A stretch of DNA of 21,370 bases from Candidatus Nitrosopumilus sp. (GCA_029861085.1 JAOUAE010000009.1:1-21370), one strand, 5' to 3'. Numbered from the stretch's first letter, positions 7,912-16,463 are shown. Notes: generated by a model not told the origin, from the sequence alone. Numbers and translations: made by a program.

Positions 7912-10368
7912 ATGCAAAAATTGCTAGTAATCATCATACTAGTTATTTCAATTGTGCCCATAATACATAATGAATCATTTGCAGAAAAAAATACATTTTT
8001 TGATTCAGTTAAATTCATCCAGTATCTAGATGAAAATACTGCATTAGAAGAAGTGCAAAATGGAAATCTTGACACGTATTATTATACAATTTCGCCAGAC
8101 AGATTAGAAAATCATCAAGACAGGAAAGGATTACAGGTATTTGATTCTACAGGAGGTTCATACAGTATTTTAATAAATCCTGCAGAATCAGATGAATACA
8201 ACCCATTTTCAAATAAAGACATCAGATTTGCACTGAATTACTTAGTAGATAGAAAACTAATAGTAAATGAATTGATGGGAGGATACGGCTCCCCAATCAT
8301 TTCATACTATGGTCCATCAGATCCAGAGTATCTTACAGTAATCGAACAACTAGAGACATTTAATTTTGAATACAATCCAACATTAGCAAATGAAGTTATT
8401 TCAAGAGCATTAAGTGAGGAAGGAGCAGAGAAAAATGAAAACAAATGGCAAATGAATGGAAAACCAATCGAAGTCATAATTTTTATCAGAAGTGATGATC
8501 CTGTCAGAAAGTCCATTGGAGAAATTTTAGCAGTAGAACTTGAAAAAGTAGGGTTTGTGGTTAAAAAAGATTTTGGAGATTTGAACAAAGCATTTGTGGT
8601 AGTTTATGGTTCAAATCCTTCAGATGTAAAATGGAGTTTATACACCGAAGGATGGGGTCGTTCAGCATTTGTGAGGTATGATTCAGTAGGATTAGGACAA
8701 ATGTATTCTCCATGGTTTTCAAATATGCCAGGATTCAATGATCCTTCTTACTGGAATTATGATAATGAGAAACTAGACATACTTACTCAGAAAATATACA
8801 CGGGGGATTTCAACACATCAGAACAGAGAGCAGGGTTAATTCAAGAAGCAGTGGTAGAAGGGATTAACGAGTCAGTTAGAATTTTTTTGGCGAGTAAAAT
8901 CGATCAGTATGTTGTAAATAAAAAAATTAGCGGGATAGTCAATGACTTTGGAGCAGGAGTTCCAAGTAGATTTACACCGATCAATGCTAAAAGCAATCAT
9001 GAAGAATTTACAATCGGAGTAAAACAGATCTATCAAGGAGCATGGAATCCGGTCATGGGATTAACGGATAGCTATAGTAGACATATTTGGGGAATAATTT
9101 CAGATCCGGCAACATTCAAACATCCATTTACTGGAGAAACATTTCCAGTTAGGGCAACTTGGGAAGTTGAGACTGCCGAATCAAATAAAAAAATAGACAT
9201 CCCTCAAGAAGCAAAAATATGGAATCCAACATTACAAAAATGGGATAACGTTGATGAAAATGCACTTGCAACAAGCAAGGTGACATTTAATTTCGAATTT
9301 AGTAATTGGCACAATGGAGAGAAAATGAACATGGATGATATTTTACATTCACTTTATTTTACAATTGAGTGGGGAACACAAGTTGATGAAAATGATAAGA
9401 CATTTGACACTGAATATACTCCAAGAGCTGCTCAAAGTATACAAACAATTGTGGGGGTAAACCCAATTGATGAAAATACTGTTGAAGTTTATGTGGATTA
9501 TTGGCACTTTGATGAAGGCGAGATTGCAGATTGGGCAGTGATATGGAATGTAGTACCTTGGGAAATTACAGCTGCAATGGAAAAAGCAGTAATAGATGGA
9601 AAAGTATCGTTTTCAAGATCAGGAGCTACAAGTAAAAATGTAAACTGGCTATCATTAATCATTCCAAATGATGCAAATATCATTAAGAATTATCTGCAAG
9701 AATTCAAAGAAGCAAAACACACCCCACAGCCATTAAAAGAAAATAATCAGAATTCAGAATATTATCAAAAAAGATACAATTCATCAATCAAATGGATTGA
9801 AACCTACAATCATGCAGTGATAAGCAATGGCCCATTCTATTTAGAGGCATATTCACCAGAATCAAGAACAATTAAAGTAAGTGCATTTGACGATAATTCA
9901 TATCCATTCAAGAAAGGAAAATGGACAGGATTTGAAAAAGCAGAATTTCCATCAATTAAAAAAATAGACATGAAGAAAATTATACAGCAAGGAGATGAAT
10001 TAGTAATAAAAATTGAAACTGAAAATTCAGATTCCATATTATATTTTTTAACAAATAATCAAGGAGATAAAATAGCATCAGAAAAAATCAAATTAAGAGA
10101 AAAGAATACCACAATCAACATAACTTCAAACAATACAAAAGAATTGGGGATAGGAGCAAATAGTATCAAAATATTTGCAGTTTCAAATTCAGTGTTAAAA
10201 CCAGATTTTATTAAATCAAATTTTATTGTAACAGATAACAAAGTAGAATTACCAGTAAACACATTTGAAAATATTCAATTTTCTAAAAACGACTCAGAGT
10301 ATTGGATTTGGTTCATACCTGTAATAGTGATTGCAGGAATTATGATATATTTAAAGAAGAAAAACTAG
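7912..10368 (+). CDS. Membrane-anchored oligopeptide-binding-like protein (SBP_bac_5 type, apparently permuted)
   Basis: The 818-residue protein has a signal peptide (1-24), a large extracellular region, a beta-rich stalk (about 675-790) and a C-terminal transmembrane helix YWIWFIPVIVIAGIMIYLKK (797-816). The extracellular part resembles family 5 substrate-binding proteins of peptide/nickel ABC transporters. Residues 30-135 carry LEEVQNGNLDTYYY and FSNKDIRFALNYLVDRKLI, features normally found in the middle of such proteins. Residues 363-660 carry GAWNP, VTFNFEFSNWHNGEKMNMDD and SNGPFYLEAYSP, features normally found before them. The halves thus look swapped. No permease or ATPase genes adjoin it, so it may be an orphan receptor or use a transporter elsewhere. 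Ligand is unknown. It ends on a CTAG shared with the stop of the convergent Tsr3 gene. Confidence 0.82.
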   Translation: MQKLLVIIILVISIVPIIHNESFAEKNTFFDSVKFIQYLDENTALEEVQNGNLDTYYYTISPDRLENHQDRKGLQVFDSTGGSYSILINPAESDEYNPFSNKDIRFALNYLVDRKLIVNELMGGYGSPIISYYGPSDPEYLTVIEQLETFNFEYNPTLANEVISRALSEEGAEKNENKWQMNGKPIEVIIFIRSDDPVRKSIGEILAVELEKVGFVVKKDFGDLNKAFVVVYGSNPSDVKWSLYTEGWGRSAFVRYDSVGLGQMYSPWFSNMPGFNDPSYWNYDNEKLDILTQKIYTGDFNTSEQRAGLIQEAVVEGINESVRIFLASKIDQYVVNKKISGIVNDFGAGVPSRFTPINAKSNHEEFTIGVKQIYQGAWNPVMGLTDSYSRHIWGIISDPATFKHPFTGETFPVRATWEVETAESNKKIDIPQEAKIWNPTLQKWDNVDENALATSKVTFNFEFSNWHNGEKMNMDDILHSLYFTIEWGTQVDENDKTFDTEYTPRAAQSIQTIVGVNPIDENTVEVYVDYWHFDEGEIADWAVIWNVVPWEITAAMEKAVIDGKVSFSRSGATSKNVNWLSLIIPNDANIIKNYLQEFKEAKHTPQPLKENNQNSEYYQKRYNSSIKWIETYNHAVISNGPFYLEAYSPESRTIKVSAFDDNSYPFKKGKWTGFEKAEFPSIKKIDMKKIIQQGDELVIKIETENSDSILYFLTNNQGDKIASEKIKLREKNTTINITSNNTKELGIGANSIKIFAVSNSVLKPDFIKSNFIVTDNKVELPVNTFENIQFSKNDSEYWIWFIPVIVIAGIMIYLKKKN

Positions 10369-10865
10369 ATCAAACCATAGTCTTTTAGAATTAATTCTAT
10401 TTGTTCTTCACTCTCAAGTTTTGAATATTCCTCCAATAGATTTTGATTAAGGTCATAGAACGTATGGCCCCATTTGAATTTGTCAAGTAATTCCAGAGAT
10501 TGTTCTCTAGAGCCTAAAATGAATAATGAAGCAGCCAATGCTTCAGCAGTAGTTAATTTATTTAATTTCGAATAATTCACAGGATTACCAGCGAGTAAAG
10601 GAGGAAGTTTTCTTTTGATACCTGTAAAATTTTTAGAAAAGGCTTGATCTGCAAGATTCCAAGAGCAATCAATTCCAACTATAGTATTAATTATTGATTT
10701 GTCTTTGGGAAGCAAAGTTTTTTCAGCAAATGGATCCAACACCATTCCTTTAGCACTGATTTTTTTAATACTGTGGGCAAGACCGAATTTCACCATTTTT
10801 GCAGCTGTGCATTTTTTAGGATCATCTTGGTAAAACATTAAAACTTGTAATTTCACTTCAACCAA
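10365..10865 (-). CDS. tsr3: rRNA aminocarboxypropyltransferase Tsr3 (DUF367)
   Basis: Tsr3 transfers the 3-amino-3-carboxypropyl group of S-adenosylmethionine to a pseudouridine-derived base of small-subunit rRNA near the decoding site. The product (166 residues from the TTG at 10865) has the N-terminal motif YQDDPKKCTAAKM, the loop VGIDCSWNLADQAF (about 63-76), and KRKLPPLLAGNPVNYSKLNK (85-104) plus LTTAEALAASLFILG, all typical of the archaeal DUF367 family and its SAM site. The GTG at 10856, giving VKLQVLMFYQDDPKKC, fits the usual family N-terminus better than the TTG. It is convergent with the substrate-binding protein gene and lies 25 bp downstream of the large secreted-protein gene on the same strand. 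Confidence 0.9.
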   Translation of the reverse strand: MVEVKLQVLMFYQDDPKKCTAAKMVKFGLAHSIKKISAKGMVLDPFAEKTLLPKDKSIINTIVGIDCSWNLADQAFSKNFTGIKRKLPPLLAGNPVNYSKLNKLTTAEALAASLFILGSREQSLELLDKFKWGHTFYDLNQNLLEEYSKLESEEQIELILKDYGLI

Positions 10866-10890
10866 GAATAATATTTAGAGTATTTTGAAT

Positions 10891-13800
10891 TTACTCTAAA
10901 ATTTTGTAGGTTACTTTGTAGTAAAATCGTGAAACTTGATCATCCTTGATAACTTCAACATTCCAATTTGCATCAGGCAAAAAAGCAGTTGATGATTCAG
11001 GTAAAATACTGAATTTTTCTAGGCGCACATCAGGACCACTGTATCGTACATTAAGACTAATTCCATCAACTTCAACAACATCATAGATTTGACCTTGTTT
11101 TCTAGTGGATTCTTGAACTAGACAATTATCATCAAGGCCAATAACACATGTGCCTGCAGCTGTAGAAACTTTAAGATTGACATTTGATTCATCACCTCTT
11201 AAAGGAGTAATCAAGGAGCCAGTAAGAACTCGGGGGGCAAAATTTCCATCAGCAATGATTTTTTCTTCAGTGAAGATTGAAATCATTTTCTCAGCAATTC
11301 TATTTTCTTTATCAATCACAATATTTAATTTTGGAGTTAGAGGTTTTTCGATAACAGCGAATTCAACAGATTTAGCCTCAAAATCAGCATCAACTGTTAT
11401 TTCGTATAAACCAATTGAAGACAAATCATCCGGAATTACAAATTGATGAGTAAAGGAGCCAGAAGAACTTGGTCGAATTGAAGTAAGGGGGCCAGCATGC
11501 ACTCCACAAAAGAATGAGCCACAAGTGATCTCAGAATCTGTTTTTTGAATAATACTTACATCAAATTTTTCAAGATAGATTATCTTGTTTGGTTTTCCAC
11601 TAACTACCACTACATCGCCGGGATAATATTCAGATTTATCAGTAGACACTAAAAGAGATAGTTCCTCATCAAGACCAAAGATGAAGTCATTGGCAACACT
11701 GAATTCCTTAACATCAGAAATATTTGCATATGATACTTTTACGGTATAGGGACCTTCACTGAATATTGTAGGTGGCAAATCAAAAAAACTTGAAAAAGAT
11801 CCACCTTGAGTTGGATAAACACTAGATTCATGAATTTGTTTGAATGGGAAAGTACCATCAACTATTTTGATAGTGACCCTCTCTGGAATCACAAGACCTT
11901 CATCACCTTGTTCACGTTGAATAACATTTCCAACAACTTTTAATTTTTCACCAGCTTTGTACAGAGACTTTTCTGTAGAGACAAAGAGCGGAGTGGCAAA
12001 TAAAGAATCATTTTCAGGATCTGCTGAAACCTTAAAGAAAAGATTTACACTTTCTGATGCAATAGCAACTCTAATTTTATACACTCCAAAATTAGATTTT
12101 AGTATATCTCTTCCTTCATCTATTTTGACATTTTGTGTTCTTTCTGATATAGGAGTAACCCAGGACCATGAGAAACGTTGGTTTTCAACAGAAGCACCAG
12201 AATTATTTATGGTTCCATCAGGTTTTGTGATTGAAATATCAACGGAATTGTCACCAGTTGGCGGAAGTATACCATTAAGATAGACAGTTTCACCCAAACC
12301 GTATACCTCCTTGTCAAGAGAAATAACAGGCCCATCATTCAAATCAAGAGAATCCATAATTGTGAAAGTTTCAGTCGAAGTGTGACCAGAATATTGTGAT
12401 TTTACAACATAATTACCTACAGTGAAAATAGATTTAGTGGCGTCAACTTCTATCGAATATCTTCCAGAAGTTTCAGGAACGGCTAAAAAATCATATCCAA
12501 CTACTTGATTATCATCAATAGATGAACCTGTCAATTTTTTAATTTCTAAAGGAGACCCATCTTCATGAGAAATAGTAATGCGAACCCCCAAGGATGCATC
12601 ATAACTTGAATTTACATATGGATCTTTTACAAACCCACTTATCGTCATAGCATCACCAAACTCATAGGCTTCCATATCAGTCTCAACTGTCAAGGGTTCA
12701 TCAGATACAACAAAAGTTTCAGGATCATCTACGGCGTGGATAACAAGGGTTGCAGAACCGATATCTTTTGAAACATTAATTTTATAATCACCCAGTCTAT
12801 TTGGATGATCTGGAATTGTAAAACTGTAAGTGAAAAATCCATCACCCATGATTTGTACCCCATCCTGAATTTTAAATCCAGCATCGCTTCCATAGGAAGA
12901 ACTACCAATAGCAAATTGTTTTGTTTGTACTACTTCCAAATCCAGAGTACTAACCCAAACTTGATTTAACCTTCCAGTAATTTCGACTTGATCACCCAAA
13001 GCATAAGCTACTTGATCAGTCCAAAGTGAAATGGATACATCTTCTTTCATGTCTTCTACTACTTCAAAACTAGTGGATGTTGTTTTATCAGAATACTCAG
13101 CAATTATATCATAAGTTCCAAACTCAGGATCAACAGTACTGATAAAAATACTGGTTAAAAATTCACCATCGGTAGGAAAGAGATTTCCATTTGCAATCAA
13201 TTCGCCTTCAGAATCAGTAACAGTAAATTTCATTCCCTCAAATGGAATTATTTCAGATGCAAACCCAATGATAGAAACCGTTTGGCCTGGAATATATCGA
13301 AGCTTATCAGTAGTGATATCGAGTTCTTCATCTTGCATTATTTCTTGTTCAAAAATTTCATACCCTACTGAGAAACTAGTGTTAGCAGTTGCACCTGCAT
13401 AACTAACAGACACATCATAAGTTCCTTCATTAATTCCCAGTACTTGATGCAAGCCAAGTGTAGTGCCATACTGAAGATCATAGTTAGGATACATAGTTAT
13501 TGTTTTATCAAAATTAGGTCCAGTGATATCTATTACAATTTGTTCAGGTTGAAAAAATGGTTTTACAATATAGACTTCTTCAGAAACACTACCAGTAATA
13601 GATACTGTATCTCCAAATAAATAAGAGGATTTTTCTGAGGAAACAGTCACATCGACATTTTCATAATCTCGTGTTTCAATTAATTGTCCATTGGATGAGC
13701 CCGTTGTTGATGTTGCAAACTTCCAATCATTTGGACTATCAAAGTCATAACCATCATAGATTCTTTGCCAGGAAGTAAAATCATTTTGAAGGTCAGAAAA

Positions 13801-14184
13801 TACAGGAGTTTTATCAATGATGATTTCATTTTCATCTCTGAGTTCCACAGATTCATTTGCATCAGTAAACCAAACATTTTGATAAGAATATGTTAAAAAT
13901 TGTCCAGACTCAATAACAGTACCAGATGGAATTGTCATTGTTTTTTTAAGAACAGTTGTGGATGCAATTTCCCAACCACCAATATCAATGTCAGAATCAG
14001 TGGGATTGTAAAGCTCAATCCATTCAGAAATAGATGCAAAATCATTACCAGGAGGATTGATATCAACTTCATTAATAACAACAGTTTCAGATGTCTGAGC
14101 ATATACAGGTGCTAAAATTCCTACAAAAAAGAGTATAGAAAATAATAAAGGCAGATTAAGATTCATTTTGTTTCCCAGTTTCAT
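10891..14184 (-). CDS. Large secreted protein: lamin-tail domain plus seven beta-sandwich repeats
   Basis: The 1097-residue protein has a signal peptide (about 1-29, ending APVYA). Residues 33-157 form a lamin-tail domain: VVINEVDINPPG, EWIELYNPTDSDIDIGGWEI, TIPSGTVIESGQFL. Seven repeats of about 100-118 residues then follow, each opening with a motif like STDKSEYYPGDVVVVSG and ending in a G-Y-V strand pattern. Openings lie at about residues 181, 289, 386, 500, 618, 733 and 845. This resembles Ig-like or macroglobulin MG2-like sandwiches. The last ~150 residues differ and contain one Cys pair region (TCVIGLDDNC). No transmembrane anchor is visible, so release or attachment to the cell surface layer is possible. 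An ATG at residue 7 is an alternative start. Likely a cell-surface or adhesive role, by inference. Confidence 0.85.
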   Translation of the reverse strand: MKLGNKMNLNLPLLFSILFFVGILAPVYAQTSETVVINEVDINPPGNDFASISEWIELYNPTDSDIDIGGWEIASTTVLKKTMTIPSGTVIESGQFLTYSYQNVWFTDANESVELRDENEIIIDKTPVFSDLQNDFTSWQRIYDGYDFDSPNDWKFATSTTGSSNGQLIETRDYENVDVTVSSEKSSYLFGDTVSITGSVSEEVYIVKPFFQPEQIVIDITGPNFDKTITMYPNYDLQYGTTLGLHQVLGINEGTYDVSVSYAGATANTSFSVGYEIFEQEIMQDEELDITTDKLRYIPGQTVSIIGFASEIIPFEGMKFTVTDSEGELIANGNLFPTDGEFLTSIFISTVDPEFGTYDIIAEYSDKTTSTSFEVVEDMKEDVSISLWTDQVAYALGDQVEITGRLNQVWVSTLDLEVVQTKQFAIGSSSYGSDAGFKIQDGVQIMGDGFFTYSFTIPDHPNRLGDYKINVSKDIGSATLVIHAVDDPETFVVSDEPLTVETDMEAYEFGDAMTISGFVKDPYVNSSYDASLGVRITISHEDGSPLEIKKLTGSSIDDNQVVGYDFLAVPETSGRYSIEVDATKSIFTVGNYVVKSQYSGHTSTETFTIMDSLDLNDGPVISLDKEVYGLGETVYLNGILPPTGDNSVDISITKPDGTINNSGASVENQRFSWSWVTPISERTQNVKIDEGRDILKSNFGVYKIRVAIASESVNLFFKVSADPENDSLFATPLFVSTEKSLYKAGEKLKVVGNVIQREQGDEGLVIPERVTIKIVDGTFPFKQIHESSVYPTQGGSFSSFFDLPPTIFSEGPYTVKVSYANISDVKEFSVANDFIFGLDEELSLLVSTDKSEYYPGDVVVVSGKPNKIIYLEKFDVSIIQKTDSEITCGSFFCGVHAGPLTSIRPSSSGSFTHQFVIPDDLSSIGLYEITVDADFEAKSVEFAVIEKPLTPKLNIVIDKENRIAEKMISIFTEEKIIADGNFAPRVLTGSLITPLRGDESNVNLKVSTAAGTCVIGLDDNCLVQESTRKQGQIYDVVEVDGISLNVRYSGPDVRLEKFSILPESSTAFLPDANWNVEVIKDDQVSRFYYKVTYKILE

Positions 14185-14303
14185 TGATTAACGGATTCAT
14201 TTTAGAATAAGATTGAGGAAAAGTTGAGCTTGTTGTTAAAGTCAGATATCTTAAAATCATTAAAAATTAGCTCGTTTTTTCAGTATTAAGGCATACGTAG
14301 AAA

Positions 14304-14558
14304 TTATTCTTGAGTGTAGTCACATTTCGGGCATTTTTTATCAAGGACCTTTGAGCCACATTCCATACAGATTCCTTCTCCAATCTCATTTTCAATAGAT
14401 TGTGTTCTTTTTTTCACGTATAGTTTGATTCCAAAATACATGATTATTACGATAATCATCGCCAGAGCAAGGCCAGTAAAAGGAGTCAACCCAACCATAA
14501 AAAGCAGAAGTCCTACAATCAAAATCACATCTCGCTTATCAAATTTCAATGAAATCAC
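14304..14558 (-). CDS. Small membrane protein with C-terminal zinc ribbon
   Basis: The 84-residue protein starts at GTG 14558, about 26 bp below a TATA-like TTTTTATGAA on the same strand, supporting a leaderless start. One long or two short hydrophobic segments span about residues 12-47, followed by a basic stretch YVKKRTQ and a cytosolic tail with CMECGSKVLDKKCPKC (64-79), a classic four-Cys zinc ribbon. Such one-domain membrane zinc ribbons are common in thaumarchaea, but I know no function. It is separated from the large secreted-protein gene by about 120 bp and is read in the same direction. Confidence 0.8.
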   Translation of the reverse strand: MISLKFDKRDVILIVGLLLFMVGLTPFTGLALAMIIVIIMYFGIKLYVKKRTQSIENEIGEGICMECGSKVLDKKCPKCDYTQE

Positions 14559-14577
14559 ACATCAAAGAATTTGAAGA

Positions 14578-14588
14578 ATTCATAAAAA
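14578..14588 (-). promoter_or_regulatory. TATA-like box for the membrane zinc-ribbon gene
   Basis: The minus strand reads GTTTTTATGAA, centred about 26 bp from the GTG start at 14558. Confidence 0.4.
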
Positions 14589-14661
14589 CATGCCGGAGCT
14601 CAGATCCAATTAGTTTACCTCATTTTAAAATCATTACTCTAACTCTTCTTCATTGCTCGGC

Positions 14662-14676
14662 GATTACATTGTAATC
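14662..14676. repeat. 15-bp palindrome 3' of tRNA-Pro
   Basis: GATTACA-T-TGTAATC forms two perfect 7-bp arms around one base, 25 bp beyond the 3' end of the tRNA. It is not followed by a T tract on the minus strand, so a terminator is not supported. It could be a protein-binding site or a remnant; no function can be assigned. Confidence 0.5.
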
Positions 14677-14700
14677 CAATTTGATAATAAGATAATGATA

Positions 14701-14777
14701 TGGTGGGATCGGCGAAATTTGAATTCGCGACCTCTGCGTCCCAAACGCAGAATCATACCAAGCTAGACCACGATCCC
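14701..14777 (-). tRNA. tRNA-Pro (anticodon UGG), CCA encoded
   Basis: On the minus strand the sequence folds as a complete tRNA. The acceptor GGGATCG pairs with CGATCCC, a D arm contains AGCTTGGTAT, and the anticodon stem CTGCG/CGCAG holds loop TTTGGGA, giving anticodon TGG (proline). A 5-base variable loop AGGTC is followed by the T arm GCGAA-TTCAAAT-TTCGC. The discriminator is A (14704) and the next three bases encode CCA (14703-14701). No intron is present. A TATA-like sequence on the same strand at 14798-14809 (AAGCTTAAATTG) is centred about 27 bp upstream. Confidence 0.96.
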
Positions 14778-14797
14778 AGTAAATCCATAAAATCGCC

Positions 14798-14809
14798 CAA
14801 TTTAAGCTT
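14798..14809 (-). promoter_or_regulatory. TATA-like box for tRNA-Pro
   Basis: AAGCTTAAATTG on the minus strand is centred about 27 bp before the first tRNA base, the normal archaeal spacing. The rest of 14810-14969 shows no gene or clear structure to me. Confidence 0.45.
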
Positions 14810-14969
14810 CACAGATATCAAATTAAGCAAACTTTCAAGCTGAATTGGCATCATTTTTGATATTTTGAATGAGCAACACATTCAACGTCATCGATTGGCC
14901 AAATCATTTCCAAATTTTGTCAAATTTAGAAAAATTAGATTTAATTCTACTCAAAACAAATAATTTTTC

Positions 14970-15545
14970 TTAATGACCAGTATCGGGTATTTTTGGCCTT
15001 TGATGTTTTGATACTAAGCTTTTGATCTCTGGATTTTCATTCAGGTCTTGTTCGATCACATCTGCAAATCTCTTTGGTAACCACTTTTTTTCACATTCAA
15101 TTAATGCAGCATTTCTATCAATCTCTGCAAACTTGTCTCTCAAATCTCCATAATGTTTTTCCAATCTCCTTTCAATTGGAATAAACTGTTTATTTTTTCT
15201 TAGAAGAACCAATAATTCTTCAGCTTTCTCATTCATCCATCTCATAATTTCTTGAGCATCCATTGTTTTGGGTGTAAAGTAAAATTCGTATAATTTTGAC
15301 AATGGAATTGATTCATCCTCTTTCTTTTTTGATTTGCAATCAATACAAATTGATTGTAAATATTCAGATTCTTCCTTAAAATGCAATACAAACCATACAT
15401 ACATTTCATCTTTGTTTTTAAAATATTGATGCTCAAGATATTCCTGACCGTTGATAAAATCCACATCCAATCTTTCAATGTCGTTTTGGTTACAAACCTT
15501 ACACTGATTTCCCAATCTCGCAACAAGAGATTTTTTCCAGTTCAT
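14970..15545 (-). CDS. Degenerate HNH-like zinc protein, function unknown
   Basis: The 191-residue product has two CxxC pairs, C15/C18 (CKVC) and C67/C70 (CIDC). Between them LDVDFING (26-33) resembles the LDVDHING motif of HNH nucleases but with Phe where the catalytic His would be. The spacing of the Cys pairs fits a treble-clef HNH scaffold that keeps zinc but may have lost cleavage. The rest, about 80-175, is helical and charged (LLVLLRKNKQ..., RRLEKHYGDLRDKF). ATG at 15545 lies about 24 bp below a TATA-like CTTAATTAAAT. No neighbour hints at a role. The HNH relation is tentative and the protein could be an unrelated zinc-binding family. Confidence 0.65.
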   Translation of the reverse strand: MNWKKSLVARLGNQCKVCNQNDIERLDVDFINGQEYLEHQYFKNKDEMYVWFVLHFKEESEYLQSICIDCKSKKKEDESIPLSKLYEFYFTPKTMDAQEIMRWMNEKAEELLVLLRKNKQFIPIERRLEKHYGDLRDKFAEIDRNAALIECEKKWLPKRFADVIEQDLNENPEIKSLVSKHQRPKIPDTGH

Positions 15546-15563
15546 GAAAATCTAGATTTGGCC

Positions 15564-15574
15564 CATTTAATTAA
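15564..15574 (-). promoter_or_regulatory. TATA-like box for the HNH-like gene
   Basis: CTTAATTAAAT on the minus strand is centred about 24 bp from the ATG at 15545. Confidence 0.4.
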
Positions 15575-15763
15575 GATAGTTAGATTTTACAGATCCACAA
15601 CAATCCTGTTTTTTTACCAATTAAATTTTACATGATGTTGTTATATTTTTGAAGAATGGATTGCCATTTGAATTACATTTTAATTTCATAATCATGATTC
15701 TAATCTATGAATGAATTTGAACATTCAGATCAGCATAGACAATGTAATTTAAAACAATTCCGT

Positions 15764-16045
15764 TTAAGTCTCATTATTTCCTTCAGATATTGAAAGCAAT
15801 TTTTCAAGAAGAAAGTTTTGAACCGCCATTTCCATTTTGTTTGTAGAGCGTGCAATGAGATTCTGACTTTGGACAATTTCTTTTTCTAATCTTTCTCTCA
15901 TATCTTGATCTGCCAAAATTTGATTTTTTAATGAAATTGCCTGTTTTTGATTACTAGTGTAGATTTGAATCCAATAATAGCCTGTTTGACTATCATCAAT
16001 TTCTATTTCTGTAATTTTCATATGATAATTATCCGATATGTGCAT
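15764..16045 (-). CDS. Small hypothetical protein, 93 aa
   Basis: I do not recognise this protein. It begins MHISDNYHMKITEIEIDD, then a beta-like stretch YYWIQIYTSN and a long amphipathic helix (about 31-85) with many Glu, Gln and Arg, ending in SISEGNNET. The alternative start is the ATG at residue 9 (16021). It is acidic and soluble with no membrane segment. A short strand region plus a helix could give a dimeric or DNA-associated small regulator, but nothing shows this directly. Two palindromes (16049-16063 and 16068-16087) lie directly upstream of the first ATG and may regulate it. Coding status rests on an uninterrupted frame, sensible composition and that context. Confidence 0.6.
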   Translation of the reverse strand: MHISDNYHMKITEIEIDDSQTGYYWIQIYTSNQKQAISLKNQILADQDMRERLEKEIVQSQNLIARSTNKMEMAVQNFLLEKLLSISEGNNET

Positions 16046-16048
16046 TTA

Positions 16049-16063
16049 TGGTTTTGAAAACCA
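16049..16063. promoter_or_regulatory. Palindrome TGGTTTT-G-AAAACCA
   Basis: Two perfect 7-bp arms around one central base lie 3 bp upstream of the ATG of the 93-aa gene. Possible operator, or a 5' hairpin if transcription starts further upstream. Confidence 0.5.
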
Positions 16064-16067
16064 AATA

Positions 16068-16087
16068 GATAATCATCGATGATTATC
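16068..16087. promoter_or_regulatory. Perfect 20-bp palindrome
   Basis: GATAATCATCGATGATTATC is identical to its own reverse complement over 20 bp. It lies 22 bp upstream of the 93-aa gene, in the place where a TATA box would be expected, so a bound dimeric regulator could block initiation. A shorter palindrome GATAATTATC occurs at 16024-16033, inside the first codons. Confidence 0.55.
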
Positions 16088-16177
16088 ATACACCAAACGA
16101 TAATCCAATCAAAACTCTAACTATTGTAGTGACTTAGTATCGAAATGGTGCGCTGTGATGATCACTAGATATCACAT

Positions 16178-16435
16178 CTAATCTTCCATCTCGCTCATTT
16201 GTCTTCTAAGTTTTTCTTCATTTCTCTGCCAAACTTCTATTATTTTATCGTTGAATTTGATCTCTTCTCGGATCTTGGTGGTGTTATCATTATTAGTGGC
16301 ACCCTTTAATTTTTGTTTTAATTGATTTTTCATATGTTGATGAAACTGTATTTTCGATAGAATTTCATTTAATTTTTTCTCTTGAAATTGTCTTACTCTT
16401 TTTTTAATAAAGTCCAAGGGTATTCCAAGATACAC
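16178..16435 (-). CDS. Small hypothetical basic coiled-coil protein, 85 aa
   Basis: The product begins MYLGIPLDFIKKRVRQFQEK from a GTG at 16435 and is almost wholly helical, with a heptad-like pattern of charged residues (KIREEIKFNDKIIEVWQRNEEKLRRQM) to the end at SEMED. It has no Cys pairs or membrane segment. A TATA-like GCTTAAAAATT on the same strand (16453-16463) is centred about 23 bp upstream, supporting a real leaderless gene. I do not recognise the family; a small oligomeric scaffold or nucleic-acid binder is possible. Confidence 0.6.
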   Translation of the reverse strand: MYLGIPLDFIKKRVRQFQEKKLNEILSKIQFHQHMKNQLKQKLKGATNNDNTTKIREEIKFNDKIIEVWQRNEEKLRRQMSEMED

Positions 16436-16452
16436 ACAAACTTACCTAAAAA

Positions 16453-16463
16453 TAATTTTTAAG
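16453..16463 (-). promoter_or_regulatory. TATA-like box for the 85-aa gene
   Basis: GCTTAAAAATT on the minus strand is centred about 23 bp from the GTG at 16435. Confidence 0.4.

Noticed and set aside
15671..15749. Inverted 9-bp arms AATTACATT / AATGTAATT separated by 61 bp
   Set aside because: Short arms of AT-rich sequence that far apart are likely by chance.
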